Of a stretch of DNA of 64,000 nucleotides, positions 36,496-46,341 are shown piece by piece. Under the pieces are notes generated by a model. That model had not been told where the DNA came from and made no database searches. It saw only the letters and a list, made by a program, of their open reading frames with translations. Source of the DNA: Desulfofustis sp. PB-SRB1 (lineage in GTDB: Bacteria; Desulfobacterota; Desulfobulbia; Desulfobulbales; Desulfocapsaceae); the NCBI GenBank assembly GCA_016722945.1, contig JAEQMT010000010.1, positions 761,765 to 825,764 on the forward strand, in the 5' to 3' direction. The first letter of the stretch is position 1. Each line of letters begins with the position of its first letter. Made by a program: the position numbers and the translations under genes.

Positions 36496-39400
36496 TTACC
36501 GGCCCTTCCAATTGGACCACCCCTTCTTTTTACGTTGTGGGGAACTTAGCACGGTTCGGGTATAGGTGAACGGTTGATAGTTGAGCAGCTCGGTAATCTG
36601 GATATCAAGCTCCCGGCAGGGACGGACTTTTAGTTCTTTGTTCACGTTCAGATCAACCTCGCCCTCACCACCAAAATGGAGGGTCAGGTTGATGGGGCAG
36701 TCGCCGCGATAGGTAAAGATAAGCTCCTTGAACCGTTCCAACACCTCTCGGGTGAGAGTGGCGCCGTCGATGGCGGCAACAACAGTATCGGTATATTTGG
36801 CGCGGGCGGCGGGCAGTGGGTCAATTTCTTCGGCAATGATCTTTAGACCCCGTTCTTCCTTCTGGACGGTGCCGCGAACCACCACCGGTTCGGTGGATGA
36901 GAGCAGTGGCCCGCATAGCTTGAAGGCCTCGGGAAATACCAGCACCTCAACCGCCTCCAGAATATCTTCCAGGGTGACAAAGGCCATCGGTTCGCCGCGC
37001 TTGCTTTTCAGATGGCGAACCGCCCGGATGAGCCCTCCCACCCGCACCGGTTGCCCATCGGCGAGTTGAGAAAGACTGGCAATATCGCCATCGGTAATGG
37101 TTTTGATCTCCTCCAGTGCATCATCGAGGGGATGGCCGGTGATGAAAAATCCCACCGTTTCTTTTTCATAGAGCAGTTTTTCCTGTTCGGCCCACTCGTC
37201 GATATCCGGCAGTTCAATCTCGGTGATGGCGGTGGGGCCGGTCTCAGTGGCAAGAGAAAAAAGCGACATCTGGCCGCTGTGGCGATCGCGCTGGTGCGCC
37301 TTGGCCTGCTCCATGGCCTGGGGAAGAATGTGCATGAGCTGCGAGCGTTTTGCCCCGGTGGAATCAAAGGCGCCGGCCTTGATAAGGCTTTCGATGACCC
37401 GGTTGTTTACCCGGCGCGGATCGATACGGTTGCAAAAATCCGCCAGCGATGGGTATGGTCCGCCCTTCCGGCGCTCCTCGATAACAGAGTCAAGGGCCGA
37501 TTCACCGACATTTTTTACCGCTGCCAGGCCGAATCGTATGCGATCATCTTTGACGCTGAAATCCTTGACGCTCTCGTTGATGTCCGGCGGCAGTACCTCG
37601 ATCTGATGTTCTTTACACTGGTTGATGTAGAGCACCACCTTGTCGGTGTTGTTCATATCGCAGGAGAGCAGGGCGGCAATAAATTGTGACGGATAGTGCG
37701 CTTTTAGATACGCGGTCTGATAGGCAATGAGCGCGTAGGCGGCGGAATGAGATTTATTGAACCCGTAGCCGGCGAATTTTGCCATCAGATCGAAGATATA
37801 TTCAGCGGTGGCGGGATCGATCTCATTATCACGGGAACCGGCCATGAATTTGGCTTTCTGCTGATCCATTACCTCGGGTATTTTTTTGCCCATGGCGCGG
37901 CGCAGAATATCGGCATCGCCGAGGCTGTAATTGGCCAGCACGTTGGCGATTTTCATCACCTGTTCCTGATAGACGATGACCCCGTAGGTCTCCTCTAAAA
38001 TCGGCTTGAGCTGGGGCAGGGGATAGTGCGGCTCGCGGCGGCCATGTTTGGTTTCAATGAAATCGTTCACCATGCCTGAATCCAGCGGGCCGGGGCGATA
38101 CAGGGCGACCAGGGCGATGAGATCGGTGAACTGGGTGGGCGCCATCTTTACCATGAGCTCGCGCATGCCGCTGCTTTCCAGTTGAAACACGCCCAGCGAA
38201 TCGCCGTCACGCAAGAGTTGATAGGTTTTCTCGTCATCCATGGGAATGACGTCCATATCCAGCTCGACCTCTTTGTCGTTTCTGATAAGCTGTTTTGCCT
38301 TGTGGATGACGGTAAGCGTCTTGAGCCCGAGAAAGTCGAACTTGATCAGCCCGGTCAGCTCGGTGTGTTTCATATCGTACTGGGTCAGGGTTTCGTTGTC
38401 CTTCCCCTTACAGACCGGCAGATATTCAACAATGGGCCGGGGCGACACCACCACCCCGGCGGCATGGGTAGAGGCGTGGCGGGCGAGCCCTTCGAGGGTC
38501 TGCGATACGTTCAGAAGTTCAGCGATTTTAGGATCAGCGCTTGCCGCCTCACCCAGCCGGGGCTCCTGTTCCAGCGCCTTTTTAATGGTCATCTTGAGCT
38601 GTTCCGGCACCAGTTTGGCGATTTTATCAACGTCGCTGAAGGCAATATCCATGGCCCGGCCCACATCGCGGATAACGGCCCGTGCCTTCATCGAGCCGTA
38701 GGTAATGATCTGTGCCACATGGTCGCTGCCGCCGTACTTATTGCGAACGTATTCGATCACCTCGCCGCGTCGATCCTGACAGAAATCAATATCAAAATCG
38801 GGCAGTGATTTACGTTCTATATTGAGGAAGCGCTCAAACAGCAGCCCATAAGGCAGGGGGTCGATATCGATGATGCCCAGACAATAGGCAACCAGGCTGC
38901 CGGCGCCTGAACCGCGGCCTGGCCCCACCGGGATGTCACGATCCTTTGCCCAATTGACGAAATCAGCCACAATGAGGAAATAGCCGGCAAACCCCATGGT
39001 GTTGATTACCTCGATTTCCGTTTCCAGCCGCTGCCGGTAGGTGGGTTCATCCGCTGGGTCGAGTTTTGCCTGGGCCCGCATGGCCGCAAATCGTTTTTCC
39101 AGACCCTCACGGGATTTTCTGGTGAACAGCGACTCCAGGGTCTCTGTTTCCGGTACCGGAAAATTGGGAAAATGGTAGGCGCCCAGCTCGATATCAATAT
39201 CGCACCGCGCCGCCACCGACGTGGTGTTGGTGATCGCCTCGGGGACGTAGGAGAACTTCTCCTTCATAACGTCAGGCGGCTTAAAATAGAGCTCGGTGGT
39301 GGAAAATTTGAATCGTTTCGGATCGGTTATGGTTTTTCCCGTCTGAATGCAGAGCAACACCTCATGGGCATGCGCCTCTTCCCGGTTGAGATAGTGGCAG

Positions 39401-40017
39401 TCGTTGGTGGCCAGCAGGGTGACGCCCAGCTCCTTATGCAACTCCATCAGTCCTTTATTGACGATGGCTTGCTCGGCAATGGAGTTTTCCTGGATCTCAA
39501 AATAGTAGCGGTCGCCGAACATCTGCTGCATATCGATGGCTTTCCGGCGGGCCTCGTCAAATCGATTGTGGCTGATCAGCCAGGGAACCTCGCCGTGCAG
39601 GCAGGCGCTCAAAGCCAGCAGACCCTCGTTGTATTGGGCGAGCACTTCCTTGTCGATTCTCGGCTTATAGTAAAACCCCTCGAACTGAGCAATACTGGCC
39701 AGTTTCATCAGGTTGCGGTAGCCCTGATAGTTCATGGCCAGCAGGATCAGGTGATACGAGGCGCCGGCCTCGCCGGTGGTTTTTTCAAATCTGCTGCCCG
39801 GCGCGATGTAGACCTCACAACCGATGATCGGTTTGACTCCTGCCTTGTTGGCCGCTACGTAAAATTCCAACGCCCCGTGCATGGCGCCGTGGTCGGTAAC
39901 GGCCACCGCATCCATGTCGTATTCTTTGCATTTATCGAGCAGGTCTTTGACCCTGATCGCCCCATCCAGCAGACTGTGCTGGGTATGGACATGAAGATGA
40001 ACGAAGCCTGCACTCAT
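36496..40017 (-). CDS. dnaE: DNA polymerase III alpha subunit
   Basis: Main replicative polymerase. The PHP domain opens with FVHLHVHTQHSLLDGAI (His7, His9, His11), the polymerase core has GPGRGSGAGSLVAYCLG and the catalytic aspartates PDFDIDF, and a C-terminal OB-fold (about 960-1050, VRVGGLIRAVRHLKSKRG) follows helix-hairpin-helix sequences. The ATG at 40017 gives 1173 residues and starts at the PHP domain; a frame open to 40074 adds 19 residues. It is encoded alone, 220 bases from the DUF2007 gene. Confidence 0.97.
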   Translation of the reverse strand: MSAGFVHLHVHTQHSLLDGAIRVKDLLDKCKEYDMDAVAVTDHGAMHGALEFYVAANKAGVKPIIGCEVYIAPGSRFEKTTGEAGASYHLILLAMNYQGYRNLMKLASIAQFEGFYYKPRIDKEVLAQYNEGLLALSACLHGEVPWLISHNRFDEARRKAIDMQQMFGDRYYFEIQENSIAEQAIVNKGLMELHKELGVTLLATNDCHYLNREEAHAHEVLLCIQTGKTITDPKRFKFSTTELYFKPPDVMKEKFSYVPEAITNTTSVAARCDIDIELGAYHFPNFPVPETETLESLFTRKSREGLEKRFAAMRAQAKLDPADEPTYRQRLETEIEVINTMGFAGYFLIVADFVNWAKDRDIPVGPGRGSGAGSLVAYCLGIIDIDPLPYGLLFERFLNIERKSLPDFDIDFCQDRRGEVIEYVRNKYGGSDHVAQIITYGSMKARAVIRDVGRAMDIAFSDVDKIAKLVPEQLKMTIKKALEQEPRLGEAASADPKIAELLNVSQTLEGLARHASTHAAGVVVSPRPIVEYLPVCKGKDNETLTQYDMKHTELTGLIKFDFLGLKTLTVIHKAKQLIRNDKEVELDMDVIPMDDEKTYQLLRDGDSLGVFQLESSGMRELMVKMAPTQFTDLIALVALYRPGPLDSGMVNDFIETKHGRREPHYPLPQLKPILEETYGVIVYQEQVMKIANVLANYSLGDADILRRAMGKKIPEVMDQQKAKFMAGSRDNEIDPATAEYIFDLMAKFAGYGFNKSHSAAYALIAYQTAYLKAHYPSQFIAALLSCDMNNTDKVVLYINQCKEHQIEVLPPDINESVKDFSVKDDRIRFGLAAVKNVGESALDSVIEERRKGGPYPSLADFCNRIDPRRVNNRVIESLIKAGAFDSTGAKRSQLMHILPQAMEQAKAHQRDRHSGQMSLFSLATETGPTAITEIELPDIDEWAEQEKLLYEKETVGFFITGHPLDDALEEIKTITDGDIASLSQLADGQPVRVGGLIRAVRHLKSKRGEPMAFVTLEDILEAVEVLVFPEAFKLCGPLLSSTEPVVVRGTVQKEERGLKIIAEEIDPLPAARAKYTDTVVAAIDGATLTREVLERFKELIFTYRGDCPINLTLHFGGEGEVDLNVNKELKVRPCRELDIQITELLNYQPFTYTRTVLSSPQRKKKGWSNWKGR

Positions 40018-40237
40018 GAGTACTCTCGTAAGGTATGGATAACAAGAAGAGCCGGGTGATCGAACTACCGGCAAAGTGTTGCAGATACTACCGTGCTAGA
40101 ATAATGCGGCGAGCATCATTTACCAACACGGATTTTACATGATATGACGGTAAATAATTGTTTGGTCTGCCCAGGTAATTGAATTCCGGTACTAATATTT
40201 ATGGCAATGGCTGGAAAAAATGGAATTGCACCGGTTG

Positions 40238-40576
40238 TTAATGCTTTGTTTTTATGGGAGGTATAAACCAGTTAAAGAGCAGTACCTCGACGATTATTCG
40301 GATCTTTGCCGACAGGTTGTAGCTGGAGTCGACCCGTTCTGTCTCTTTTGAAATCGGTCGATGCTCATCGAGGTAGGCTGAGATAACCTCGCCGGCGGTC
40401 TTTGCATCTCGTTCGGCGACATATATGGTTTTTTCGTTGAATAATGGGATGACGGGGCTGATGTTTAGCGAACCAAAATAGTCGTTGTGAACAAAATAAT
40501 AAATACCCTCAGCTTCCAGTAAGCTTTTGATGAATATTGCATCAAGCTCGGATGAGGGGGAATGGTGTTTTTTCAT
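40238..40576 (-). CDS. DUF2007 domain protein
   Basis: 112-residue protein whose residues about 10-72 fit the DUF2007 (putative signal-transducing) pattern: ELDAIFIKSLLEAEGIYYFVHND, then PLFNEKTIYVAERDAKTAGEVI, both shown here in part as FIKSLLEAEG and YVAERDAKTAGEVI. A hydrophobic stretch IIVEVLLFNWFIPP near the end could be a membrane anchor. The ATG at 40576 follows a gggggatgg ribosome site; a GTG at 40591 is possible. It lies 20 bases after the sulfite reductase on the same strand. Confidence 0.65.
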   Translation of the reverse strand: MKKHHSPSSELDAIFIKSLLEAEGIYYFVHNDYFGSLNISPVIPLFNEKTIYVAERDAKTAGEVISAYLDEHRPISKETERVDSSYNLSAKIRIIVEVLLFNWFIPPIKTKH

Positions 40577-40596
40577 GGTTCCATCCCCCACCCGTT

Positions 40597-41262
40597 CTAG
40601 CCTTCCAGTACCGCCTCTTTGAAGGTGTCGAGGCCGATGCGGTCGATGAATTTGGCGGTACGCTCTTTTTTCTTGGCGTGTTCGCAGTAGTAGTCGAAGC
40701 AGCGGTCCAGCAAGGCCTTGACCTCGTCACCGGTGAGTCCTTCGCCGAGGATATCGCCGGCCCGCGGGGCACGGGTGGAGCTGCCGCCGAAACTCACCGT
40801 CCAGCCCGATTTTTTGCCGACAATACCCACATCGCGCACGTTTGATTCGGCGCAGGTAAAGGGGCAGCCGGAGACGCCGATCTTTACCTTGGCGGGAAAA
40901 TCTCGGGTGCTGAAGTACTCTTCCAGGTGAATGCCCAGTCCCAGCGCATCCTGAACGCCGAACTGGCAGACCTCGGTGCCGGGGCAGGCCTGGACGTAGT
41001 GGAGGCAGAGCTCGGTGGCCTTGCCGGGGTCCATACCGAGATCGCGCCAGATATCGTCGAGCTGGTCAAGTTTCATCCCCACCAGGGCGATACGCTGACC
41101 CGAGGTGATCTTGACGATGGGAATCTCATATTTTTCCACCACCGTGGTGATGTTTTGCAGCATGGTGAGGTTCATCAGGCCGGCGGGGATGCGCGGCACG
41201 ATGGCATAGCTTTGCTTGTCTCGTTGCAGAATTGATCCGGCAGGGACGATCGGTTGGGCCAT
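40597..41262 (-). CDS. Assimilatory-type sirohaem sulfite reductase (small, single-subunit)
   Basis: 221-residue protein matching the small low-spin sulfite reductase known from sulfate reducers such as Desulfovibrio. The sirohaem and [4Fe-4S] ligands are C93 and C99 (CPGTEVC) and C133 and C137 (CPFTC). Residues 1-65 form the ferredoxin-like repeat with NITTVVEKYEIPIVKITSGQ. The ATG at 41262 follows a GGAG site; a frame to 41316 adds 18 residues. Its cellular role in these bacteria is debated, since dissimilatory DsrAB does the bulk reduction. An ATACC/GGTAT palindrome lies upstream. Confidence 0.85.
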   Translation of the reverse strand: MAQPIVPAGSILQRDKQSYAIVPRIPAGLMNLTMLQNITTVVEKYEIPIVKITSGQRIALVGMKLDQLDDIWRDLGMDPGKATELCLHYVQACPGTEVCQFGVQDALGLGIHLEEYFSTRDFPAKVKIGVSGCPFTCAESNVRDVGIVGKKSGWTVSFGGSSTRAPRAGDILGEGLTGDEVKALLDRCFDYYCEHAKKKERTAKFIDRIGLDTFKEAVLEG

Positions 41263-41339
41263 GGTAAACTCCGTATGTGCTGTTGGTTTATGGGGGTTAA
41301 TCCGGTTTATCGGCACTAATATAGGTGACAGGGAAAATC

Positions 41340-41360
41340 TTATACCTGCAAGGGGTATAA
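41340..41360. promoter_or_regulatory. Palindrome upstream of the sulfite reductase gene
   Basis: TTATACC (41340-41346), seven bases, then GGTATAA (41354-41360): perfect 7-bp arms about 80 bases before the start codon. ATACC/GGTAT spacing of this sort resembles operators of the CsoR/CstR group, some of which sense persulfides. The assignment is inference, and a transcribed hairpin is the alternative. Confidence 0.4.
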
Positions 41361-41438
41361 AAAAATGGGGCGCTTGTCAATGCTCACTCACTCTTGAGTC
41401 GGCTGATACCCGCTGAGTAGGGGCATAAGGGCGGCTGG

Positions 41439-42302
41439 TTAGAAGTCTCTGAACATCATCAAGTCGGGTGTGTCCTTCACCCAGGAACGGTTTTTAAACC
41501 AATATTCCTGCATGGCCTCCAGGGCGCCGGAGCTGGTCATCAGGGTGAGGTAGTTATCCAGCAGGTTGATAAACAGGGTGTCTTCCGGCGATACCCCCAT
41601 GCCGAGCTGTTCAAAACTCAGTATCTTTTCATACACCTGGATGCCCTCGTCCCGGTAGCGATACTCGGCGACCTTGCAGTAGGGATAGTCGGAGAGCACC
41701 CCGTCGATAGCACCGTTGAGCAGCAGAATCATTGCCTGATCCAGGCTTTCAGTATAGACCGCCTCGGTTCTGGGCAACACGGTGCGCACCGTAAAATCAG
41801 CCGTGGTATCGCGCAGCACGCCCACGCGCAGACCCTTGCGGTTGAGATCAAGGGGTTCGGTTAGGCTTTGCACCACCTCATCCCTGCCGATAAAGGCCTG
41901 GCCGGAATTGCCGTACGGGCCAACGAAGGCGATTTCCATATTGCGGGTGGCGCTCATGCTCATGCCGGCCATGATAATGTCCACCTCACCGGCCTGCAGG
42001 GCGGGAATCAGCCCGGCAAACGGGATTCGTTCGACGCGAAAGTCTACATCCATGTTGCGGGCCAGCTCACGCACCAGGGAAATATCAAAACCGATGAGAT
42101 CACCATGCACGGAAGTCACGGTAAAAGGCGGAAAATCGCCTGGTGTGCCGAGCACCAGTTCGTCGTTGGCGCGAATGCGGTCAATTACCGGCCCGGCATT
42201 GAGTGTGGCGGGAAAGAGAGCCAGCAGCACGCAGGTAATCACAACCAGCAGTTGTGATGGGATAAAGGCGTTGTCGTTCACGATGTCCAGAAAAGATACC
42301 AT
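41439..42302 (-). CDS. Amino-acid-type (family 3) periplasmic substrate-binding protein
   Basis: About 287 residues. An N-terminal hydrophobic segment (LLVVITCVLLALFPATLNA) acts as export signal or anchor, followed by the family 3 fold: LVLGTPGDFPPFTVTS, LIGFDISLVRELARNM (the GFDxDL motif), GEVDIIMAGMSMSATRNMEIAF. No permease or ATPase genes are adjacent, so it is an orphan receptor or supplies a transporter elsewhere. The ATG at 42302 is chosen; a frame to 42335 adds 11 residues. Confidence 0.8.
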   Translation of the reverse strand: MVSFLDIVNDNAFIPSQLLVVITCVLLALFPATLNAGPVIDRIRANDELVLGTPGDFPPFTVTSVHGDLIGFDISLVRELARNMDVDFRVERIPFAGLIPALQAGEVDIIMAGMSMSATRNMEIAFVGPYGNSGQAFIGRDEVVQSLTEPLDLNRKGLRVGVLRDTTADFTVRTVLPRTEAVYTESLDQAMILLLNGAIDGVLSDYPYCKVAEYRYRDEGIQVYEKILSFEQLGMGVSPEDTLFINLLDNYLTLMTSSGALEAMQEYWFKNRSWVKDTPDLMMFRDF

Positions 42303-42397
42303 TGCGGATATAGGTAGTACACCATAGCATGCCATATGCTTTCAGAAACGCAACGGCAAATAGTGTGAGAAAATGATTACGAAAAGATTTAACGCGT

Positions 42398-43345
42398 CTA
42401 GAATACCGGTTTGTAGTCGAAGAAGTGTCTTGTTTCCAGCTTGCGATAGGTTTTGGTTTCAGCGCGGGCGATAAACGAGCTGGTAACCGCGCCGTTGGCG
42501 GTAAAGCGGACACCTTCGAGAAATTCCCCATCGGTGACCCCGGTGGCGGCCAGGGCGACTTCCCGTGAGCCGATCAGGTCCTGAACCTTGAATATCTTGT
42601 CGAAATCGGTAATGCCGAAGGCGGTGGCGCTCTCCCGGTCGCGATCGTTTTCGTAAAAAATCTTGCCTTCGAAATAGCCTCCCAAACAGTTGATGGCGGC
42701 GGCCACGAAGGTTCCTTCCGGGGCATAGCCGTAGCCCAGATAGATATCTGTTTTCTCACCGGTAATGGCGGAGAGACAGCCGGAAAGCTCGCCCTCGTCA
42801 ATGAGCTTGATCCGTGCTCCGCATTGGCGCACCTCTTTGATAAGGCTCTTATGACGGGCATGATCGAGCATGCAGACGGTGACGTTTTCGGTGTATTTAC
42901 CCAGCGCACGGGCCACCCGCTTGACGTTGACCACCGGCGGCTGGTTGATATCGACCACACTGCCGACCTCCGGTCCGACAACGATTTTATACATGCTCAG
43001 GTTCGGCACTTTCTGGATAATGCCTGACGGGGCGATGACCGCGTAAGAGGTCGCGTTGTTGCCGCCGGCGGCGGCACTGTGATGCGCCTCCAGGGCAATG
43101 GCCATAACATCCATGGTGGGGCCGCCGCTGCCAAGTGTTGCCGGCATGGGGTCGATGTCGGGCACGCCGGGAAACCGATCGTTGATTACCACCCCGTCTA
43201 TTTTCAGGCGGTTCAGGGTCTTGGCAATGGCGCCCCGGGCGTAGTTGAGCAGTTGCCGATGGTTGCCCAGCCCCTGATACCTGGCCGCGGTAAGGGCGGC
43301 AATCTCGGTGGCGCGAACGATTTCCATGCCGTAGTTGGTATCCAT
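42398..43345 (-). CDS. GlpX-family (class II fructose-bisphosphatase-like) protein with degenerate metal site
   Basis: 315-residue homologue of GlpX. The C-terminal half is clear: ARHKSLIKEVRQCGARIKLI, YAPEGTFVAAAINCLGG, ATGVTDGEFLEGVRF. In the N-terminal half the GlpX motifs that bind metal are altered: the position of GEGExDEAPMLY reads NDRFPGVPDIDPMP, and DPxEGT reads IALEAHH; the early KNTAD aspartate is also absent. Of the five metal ligands of the E. coli enzyme only two glutamates (in ALEA and APEG) seem kept. It starts 3 bases after a class III fructose-bisphosphatase gene. Ordinary FBPase activity is doubtful; a regulatory or altered-substrate role is inferred. Confidence 0.75.
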   Translation of the reverse strand: MDTNYGMEIVRATEIAALTAARYQGLGNHRQLLNYARGAIAKTLNRLKIDGVVINDRFPGVPDIDPMPATLGSGGPTMDVMAIALEAHHSAAAGGNNATSYAVIAPSGIIQKVPNLSMYKIVVGPEVGSVVDINQPPVVNVKRVARALGKYTENVTVCMLDHARHKSLIKEVRQCGARIKLIDEGELSGCLSAITGEKTDIYLGYGYAPEGTFVAAAINCLGGYFEGKIFYENDRDRESATAFGITDFDKIFKVQDLIGSREVALAATGVTDGEFLEGVRFTANGAVTSSFIARAETKTYRKLETRHFFDYKPVF

Positions 43346-43348
43346 TTC

Positions 43349-45226
43349 CTACCCCTTTCCCGACAATGGAGTCAGTAGCTCATTATGGGCTTCATTGGCC
43401 AGTTCCCTGATTTTATCCATAAGCTCGTCACGCTCTCTGGCAAGAGCGGTGCCTTCAGCCGTATCCTTTACCTTCATGGGTTGCATGAATTCATCAATGA
43501 GCTCAATGTCCAGCGGTACCGATTCCAGGGTGCGCTCGGCCTCTTTGATCTCGTCGGGAGTGGGTAAGATAATGCCGTAGAGCTGGTGCGGGGTGTGTAC
43601 CAGGGAGTGGCCCCGGTTGTAGTAGGCGGCCGCAAAACCGCCATCCACGTTGATTGCCACCCCATCCTCGCTGGCCATATGCTTGCCTTTGAGGTAGTTG
43701 ACCGGGGTATGGCCGTATACCACCCGTTTGACTCCAAATTCTTTGAGCAGATTTTCCTTGAAGTTCTGATTGGCAAGATTTGATTGCCAATAGAGGGTGT
43801 GCTCGACGTGGCTATCCTTGTCGATGAGAAAATAGCGCTCAAACGTTTTCATGGCATGCTTGCCGAAAAACGGAGAGCGCGGCCCGCACCAGAGGTAGAA
43901 GAACAATGCCTGATCTTCCTTCCGCTGCGGCGCCCCGGTGAGGTAGTTATGGCCCACCCGGTCGATAACTTGCTGGATATAGTCGAGCAGGCCGCGACCC
44001 CGGTGGCCGAGAAACTGCTCGAAATGGCCATCTTCGGTGGTCGGCACCAGGGCGTGGATATTTAGAATATTGGAGTAAAGCGAATAGGTTTTGCCAAAGC
44101 TGAACAGATAACCCAAAAGCCGCATGAGCTTTTTGTTGGTGGTGAATTGAGCCACCAGATCATCGATGACCTCCTGCTCCGCGCCGGAGAGCTGCTGGGG
44201 GTTTTGGTAGTCCAGGGTGGGGAAATAGGTGTCGTTAAGGCCGTCTGTATTGCCGCCGGCGAGCATCTCGGCAAGTCGGTCCAGCCAGCACCGATCAGCC
44301 ATATCATACTCAGGAAAATCGGCGATGGTCTGTTCTTCGAGTTTGAACTGGATGATCGCCAATGCCTTTTCCATGGCACGGCCACGCTCGGTTTTGGCCT
44401 TGAATTTTCCGGTCACCTTGTCGGCCGGGTAGGTGGCAGCGGCAAAATCGCTCAATGTGGTGATATCAAAACCGAGTCGATCCATGAACTCGAAATGGTC
44501 ATAACGAAAGGTGATTCGCATCGCCTCGGCGACCAGCGATCTGTTGCCCGACGCCGCCCCCATCCATAAGATATCGTGGTTACCGAAGACGTAATCGACG
44601 ATGCGGCGATACGGCATGGAGGAGATGATCCGCAGGATCTTATCAGGCTGCGGCCCCCGGTCAAAAACGTCGCCCAGCACCTGGATGCGGTCCAGCAGGA
44701 CGTTGCGGATCGCCATGCAGAGATGGGTGATGAGCCGGGCGGTAATTACCTCTTCTTCAAAAATCTGGTTGGGCAATGATGATCCCGCCAGCATGCGGCC
44801 GATGGTATCCTGAAATTCAGGCAGCAGAACATCTTCCAGCCGGTACCGGATATTGGTGAGTTTATACTTGAGCACCTGGCCGAGACAGAGAATGACGTCC
44901 TGGGTATCCATGCGCATGGCCGGATCAGCAATGTACTGCTGTTTTCTGATGATGCGCACCAGGTACTGAATCTTGTCTGGGGTAAATGTGTTGGGCAGGG
45001 CCTCCCGACAGGTCTGATACAGCACCCCGAAGCGCCCGCGCAGGATAGACTTGAACCGATCACCCTCGCCGTGCAGGTCGCTGATCCACAAGGTTGTCGG
45101 GATGTTGGAGTTGAGTTCGGTCTCGATCTCAAGAAGGCGCTGCACCAACTCATCGACTTCGCGTACCTTGATCAGTTCGTTTTTCTTGGTGCGGCTTTTG
45201 GTCGCGGTGGCGGATGGGCTCTTCAT
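43349..45226 (-). CDS. fbp: Class III fructose-1,6-bisphosphatase
   Basis: Gluconeogenic hydrolysis of fructose 1,6-bisphosphate by the large calcineurin-like enzyme known mainly from Firmicutes. Motifs: [39 protein letters not shown] and [12 protein letters not shown]. The ATG at 45226 follows ctGGAGc and gives 625 residues; the frame is open to 45277 with a GTG. It is the first gene of a pair with the GlpX-like gene, 3 bases apart, and diverges from the alpha/beta hydrolase gene. Confidence 0.92.
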   Translation of the reverse strand: MKSPSATATKSRTKKNELIKVREVDELVQRLLEIETELNSNIPTTLWISDLHGEGDRFKSILRGRFGVLYQTCREALPNTFTPDKIQYLVRIIRKQQYIADPAMRMDTQDVILCLGQVLKYKLTNIRYRLEDVLLPEFQDTIGRMLAGSSLPNQIFEEEVITARLITHLCMAIRNVLLDRIQVLGDVFDRGPQPDKILRIISSMPYRRIVDYVFGNHDILWMGAASGNRSLVAEAMRITFRYDHFEFMDRLGFDITTLSDFAAATYPADKVTGKFKAKTERGRAMEKALAIIQFKLEEQTIADFPEYDMADRCWLDRLAEMLAGGNTDGLNDTYFPTLDYQNPQQLSGAEQEVIDDLVAQFTTNKKLMRLLGYLFSFGKTYSLYSNILNIHALVPTTEDGHFEQFLGHRGRGLLDYIQQVIDRVGHNYLTGAPQRKEDQALFFYLWCGPRSPFFGKHAMKTFERYFLIDKDSHVEHTLYWQSNLANQNFKENLLKEFGVKRVVYGHTPVNYLKGKHMASEDGVAINVDGGFAAAYYNRGHSLVHTPHQLYGIILPTPDEIKEAERTLESVPLDIELIDEFMQPMKVKDTAEGTALARERDELMDKIRELANEAHNELLTPLSGKG

Positions 45227-45363
45227 GGGCGGCGCTCCAGCGTGGCTGACAATGGTCCGGATAGCATCGTGTCCCACGGATGGGTTGCAAAGGATTGTAA
45301 TTGAACAATAAAATTAGTATATCATGCAAGGTGATCAAGGGCAATGATTGTTTACTATCTGGA

Positions 45364-46341
45364 ATGAAATATCGCCACAGCGACGACCCAGGGCTCGACG
45401 AATTGCTTGGCTGGCAAAAGAGATGCTTTACCTTTGACTGGCTGACCACCCCCCGTGGTGCGAAGATTCGATTTGCCTTTCAGAAGGTAGCGGAGCCTCG
45501 TGCCGTGATCCTCATTGTCAACGGCCGCTCCGAGTTCATCGAAAAATATGCGGAGGTGTGCCGGGATCTGCAGGATATGCATGCCGAGTTGTGGATTTAC
45601 GATCATTTCGGCCAGGGTGGCTCGGATCGCCCCCTGGAAGACCCGCATAAAGGTCACATCGATGATTTTACCACCTATGTGGATGATCTCACTCAATTGA
45701 TTACAGAACAGGTGCGCCCCCTGCAAACAGTGCCGTTCATCCTGCTCACCCATTCCATGGGCAGCACCATTGCCACCCTCTCCGCCGCCACACATGGACA
45801 CCTTATGGCGGGAATGATCCACCACTCACCGATGCTGGGCATCAATACCGGGTATCTGCCGGAGTGGGGGGCCGAGAAAATAAGCGCCTATCAATGCTCG
45901 CTGGGCCACGGCGAGCATTACGTGTGGGGCGGCGGGCCGTTTGTGGCGATTGATTTTAAAAACAACGTGCTGACCAGCGACGAAACAAGATTTTCCCGCA
46001 CCATGACGATGATGAGTGATATGCAAGGCCTTGCCTTGGGAGCACCCACCTTCGGCTGGCTCTATCAGGCGTACCGTGCCATTGATCTGGCAAGAGAGGT
46101 TGCACAAGAGATTGAGGTGCCGACTCTGGTACAGTTTTCCGCACGTGATCGACTGGTCAGCGTCGCCCCCATGGATGAGTTCTGCACCCCGCGGAAAAAC
46201 TGCCGGAAGAATCGCTTCGAGGAAGGTGAGCATGAATTGCTCATGGAACGCGACCCGATCCGCGCCAGGGTACTTGCCGAGCTCAAGGGCTTTATTGATG
46301 AGATATGCCAAAGATCAGGGAATAACCAATCGTCCACATGA
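45364..46341 (+). CDS. Alpha/beta hydrolase (lysophospholipase-like)
   Basis: 325-residue hydrolase resembling PldB-type monoacylglycerol or lysophospholipid lipases. The nucleophile elbow is THSMGST (Ser131), the acid is in FSARDRLVSV and the histidine in EGEHELLME. DHFGQGGSDRP forms the typical GHGxSxR-like loop. No signal peptide is visible. The start is uncertain: TTG at 45301 is the longest, ATG at 45364 gives the more usual N-terminus. Its 3' end overlaps the converging lysE gene by 50 bases. Confidence 0.8.
   Translation: MKYRHSDDPGLDELLGWQKRCFTFDWLTTPRGAKIRFAFQKVAEPRAVILIVNGRSEFIEKYAEVCRDLQDMHAELWIYDHFGQGGSDRPLEDPHKGHIDDFTTYVDDLTQLITEQVRPLQTVPFILLTHSMGSTIATLSAATHGHLMAGMIHHSPMLGINTGYLPEWGAEKISAYQCSLGHGEHYVWGGGPFVAIDFKNNVLTSDETRFSRTMTMMSDMQGLALGAPTFGWLYQAYRAIDLAREVAQEIEVPTLVQFSARDRLVSVAPMDEFCTPRKNCRKNRFEEGEHELLMERDPIRARVLAELKGFIDEICQRSGNNQSST

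Noticed and set aside
39172-40059. 295-codon + strand frame inside dnaE
   Set aside because: Antisense to the PHP domain of a secure gene; no ribosome site or family match.
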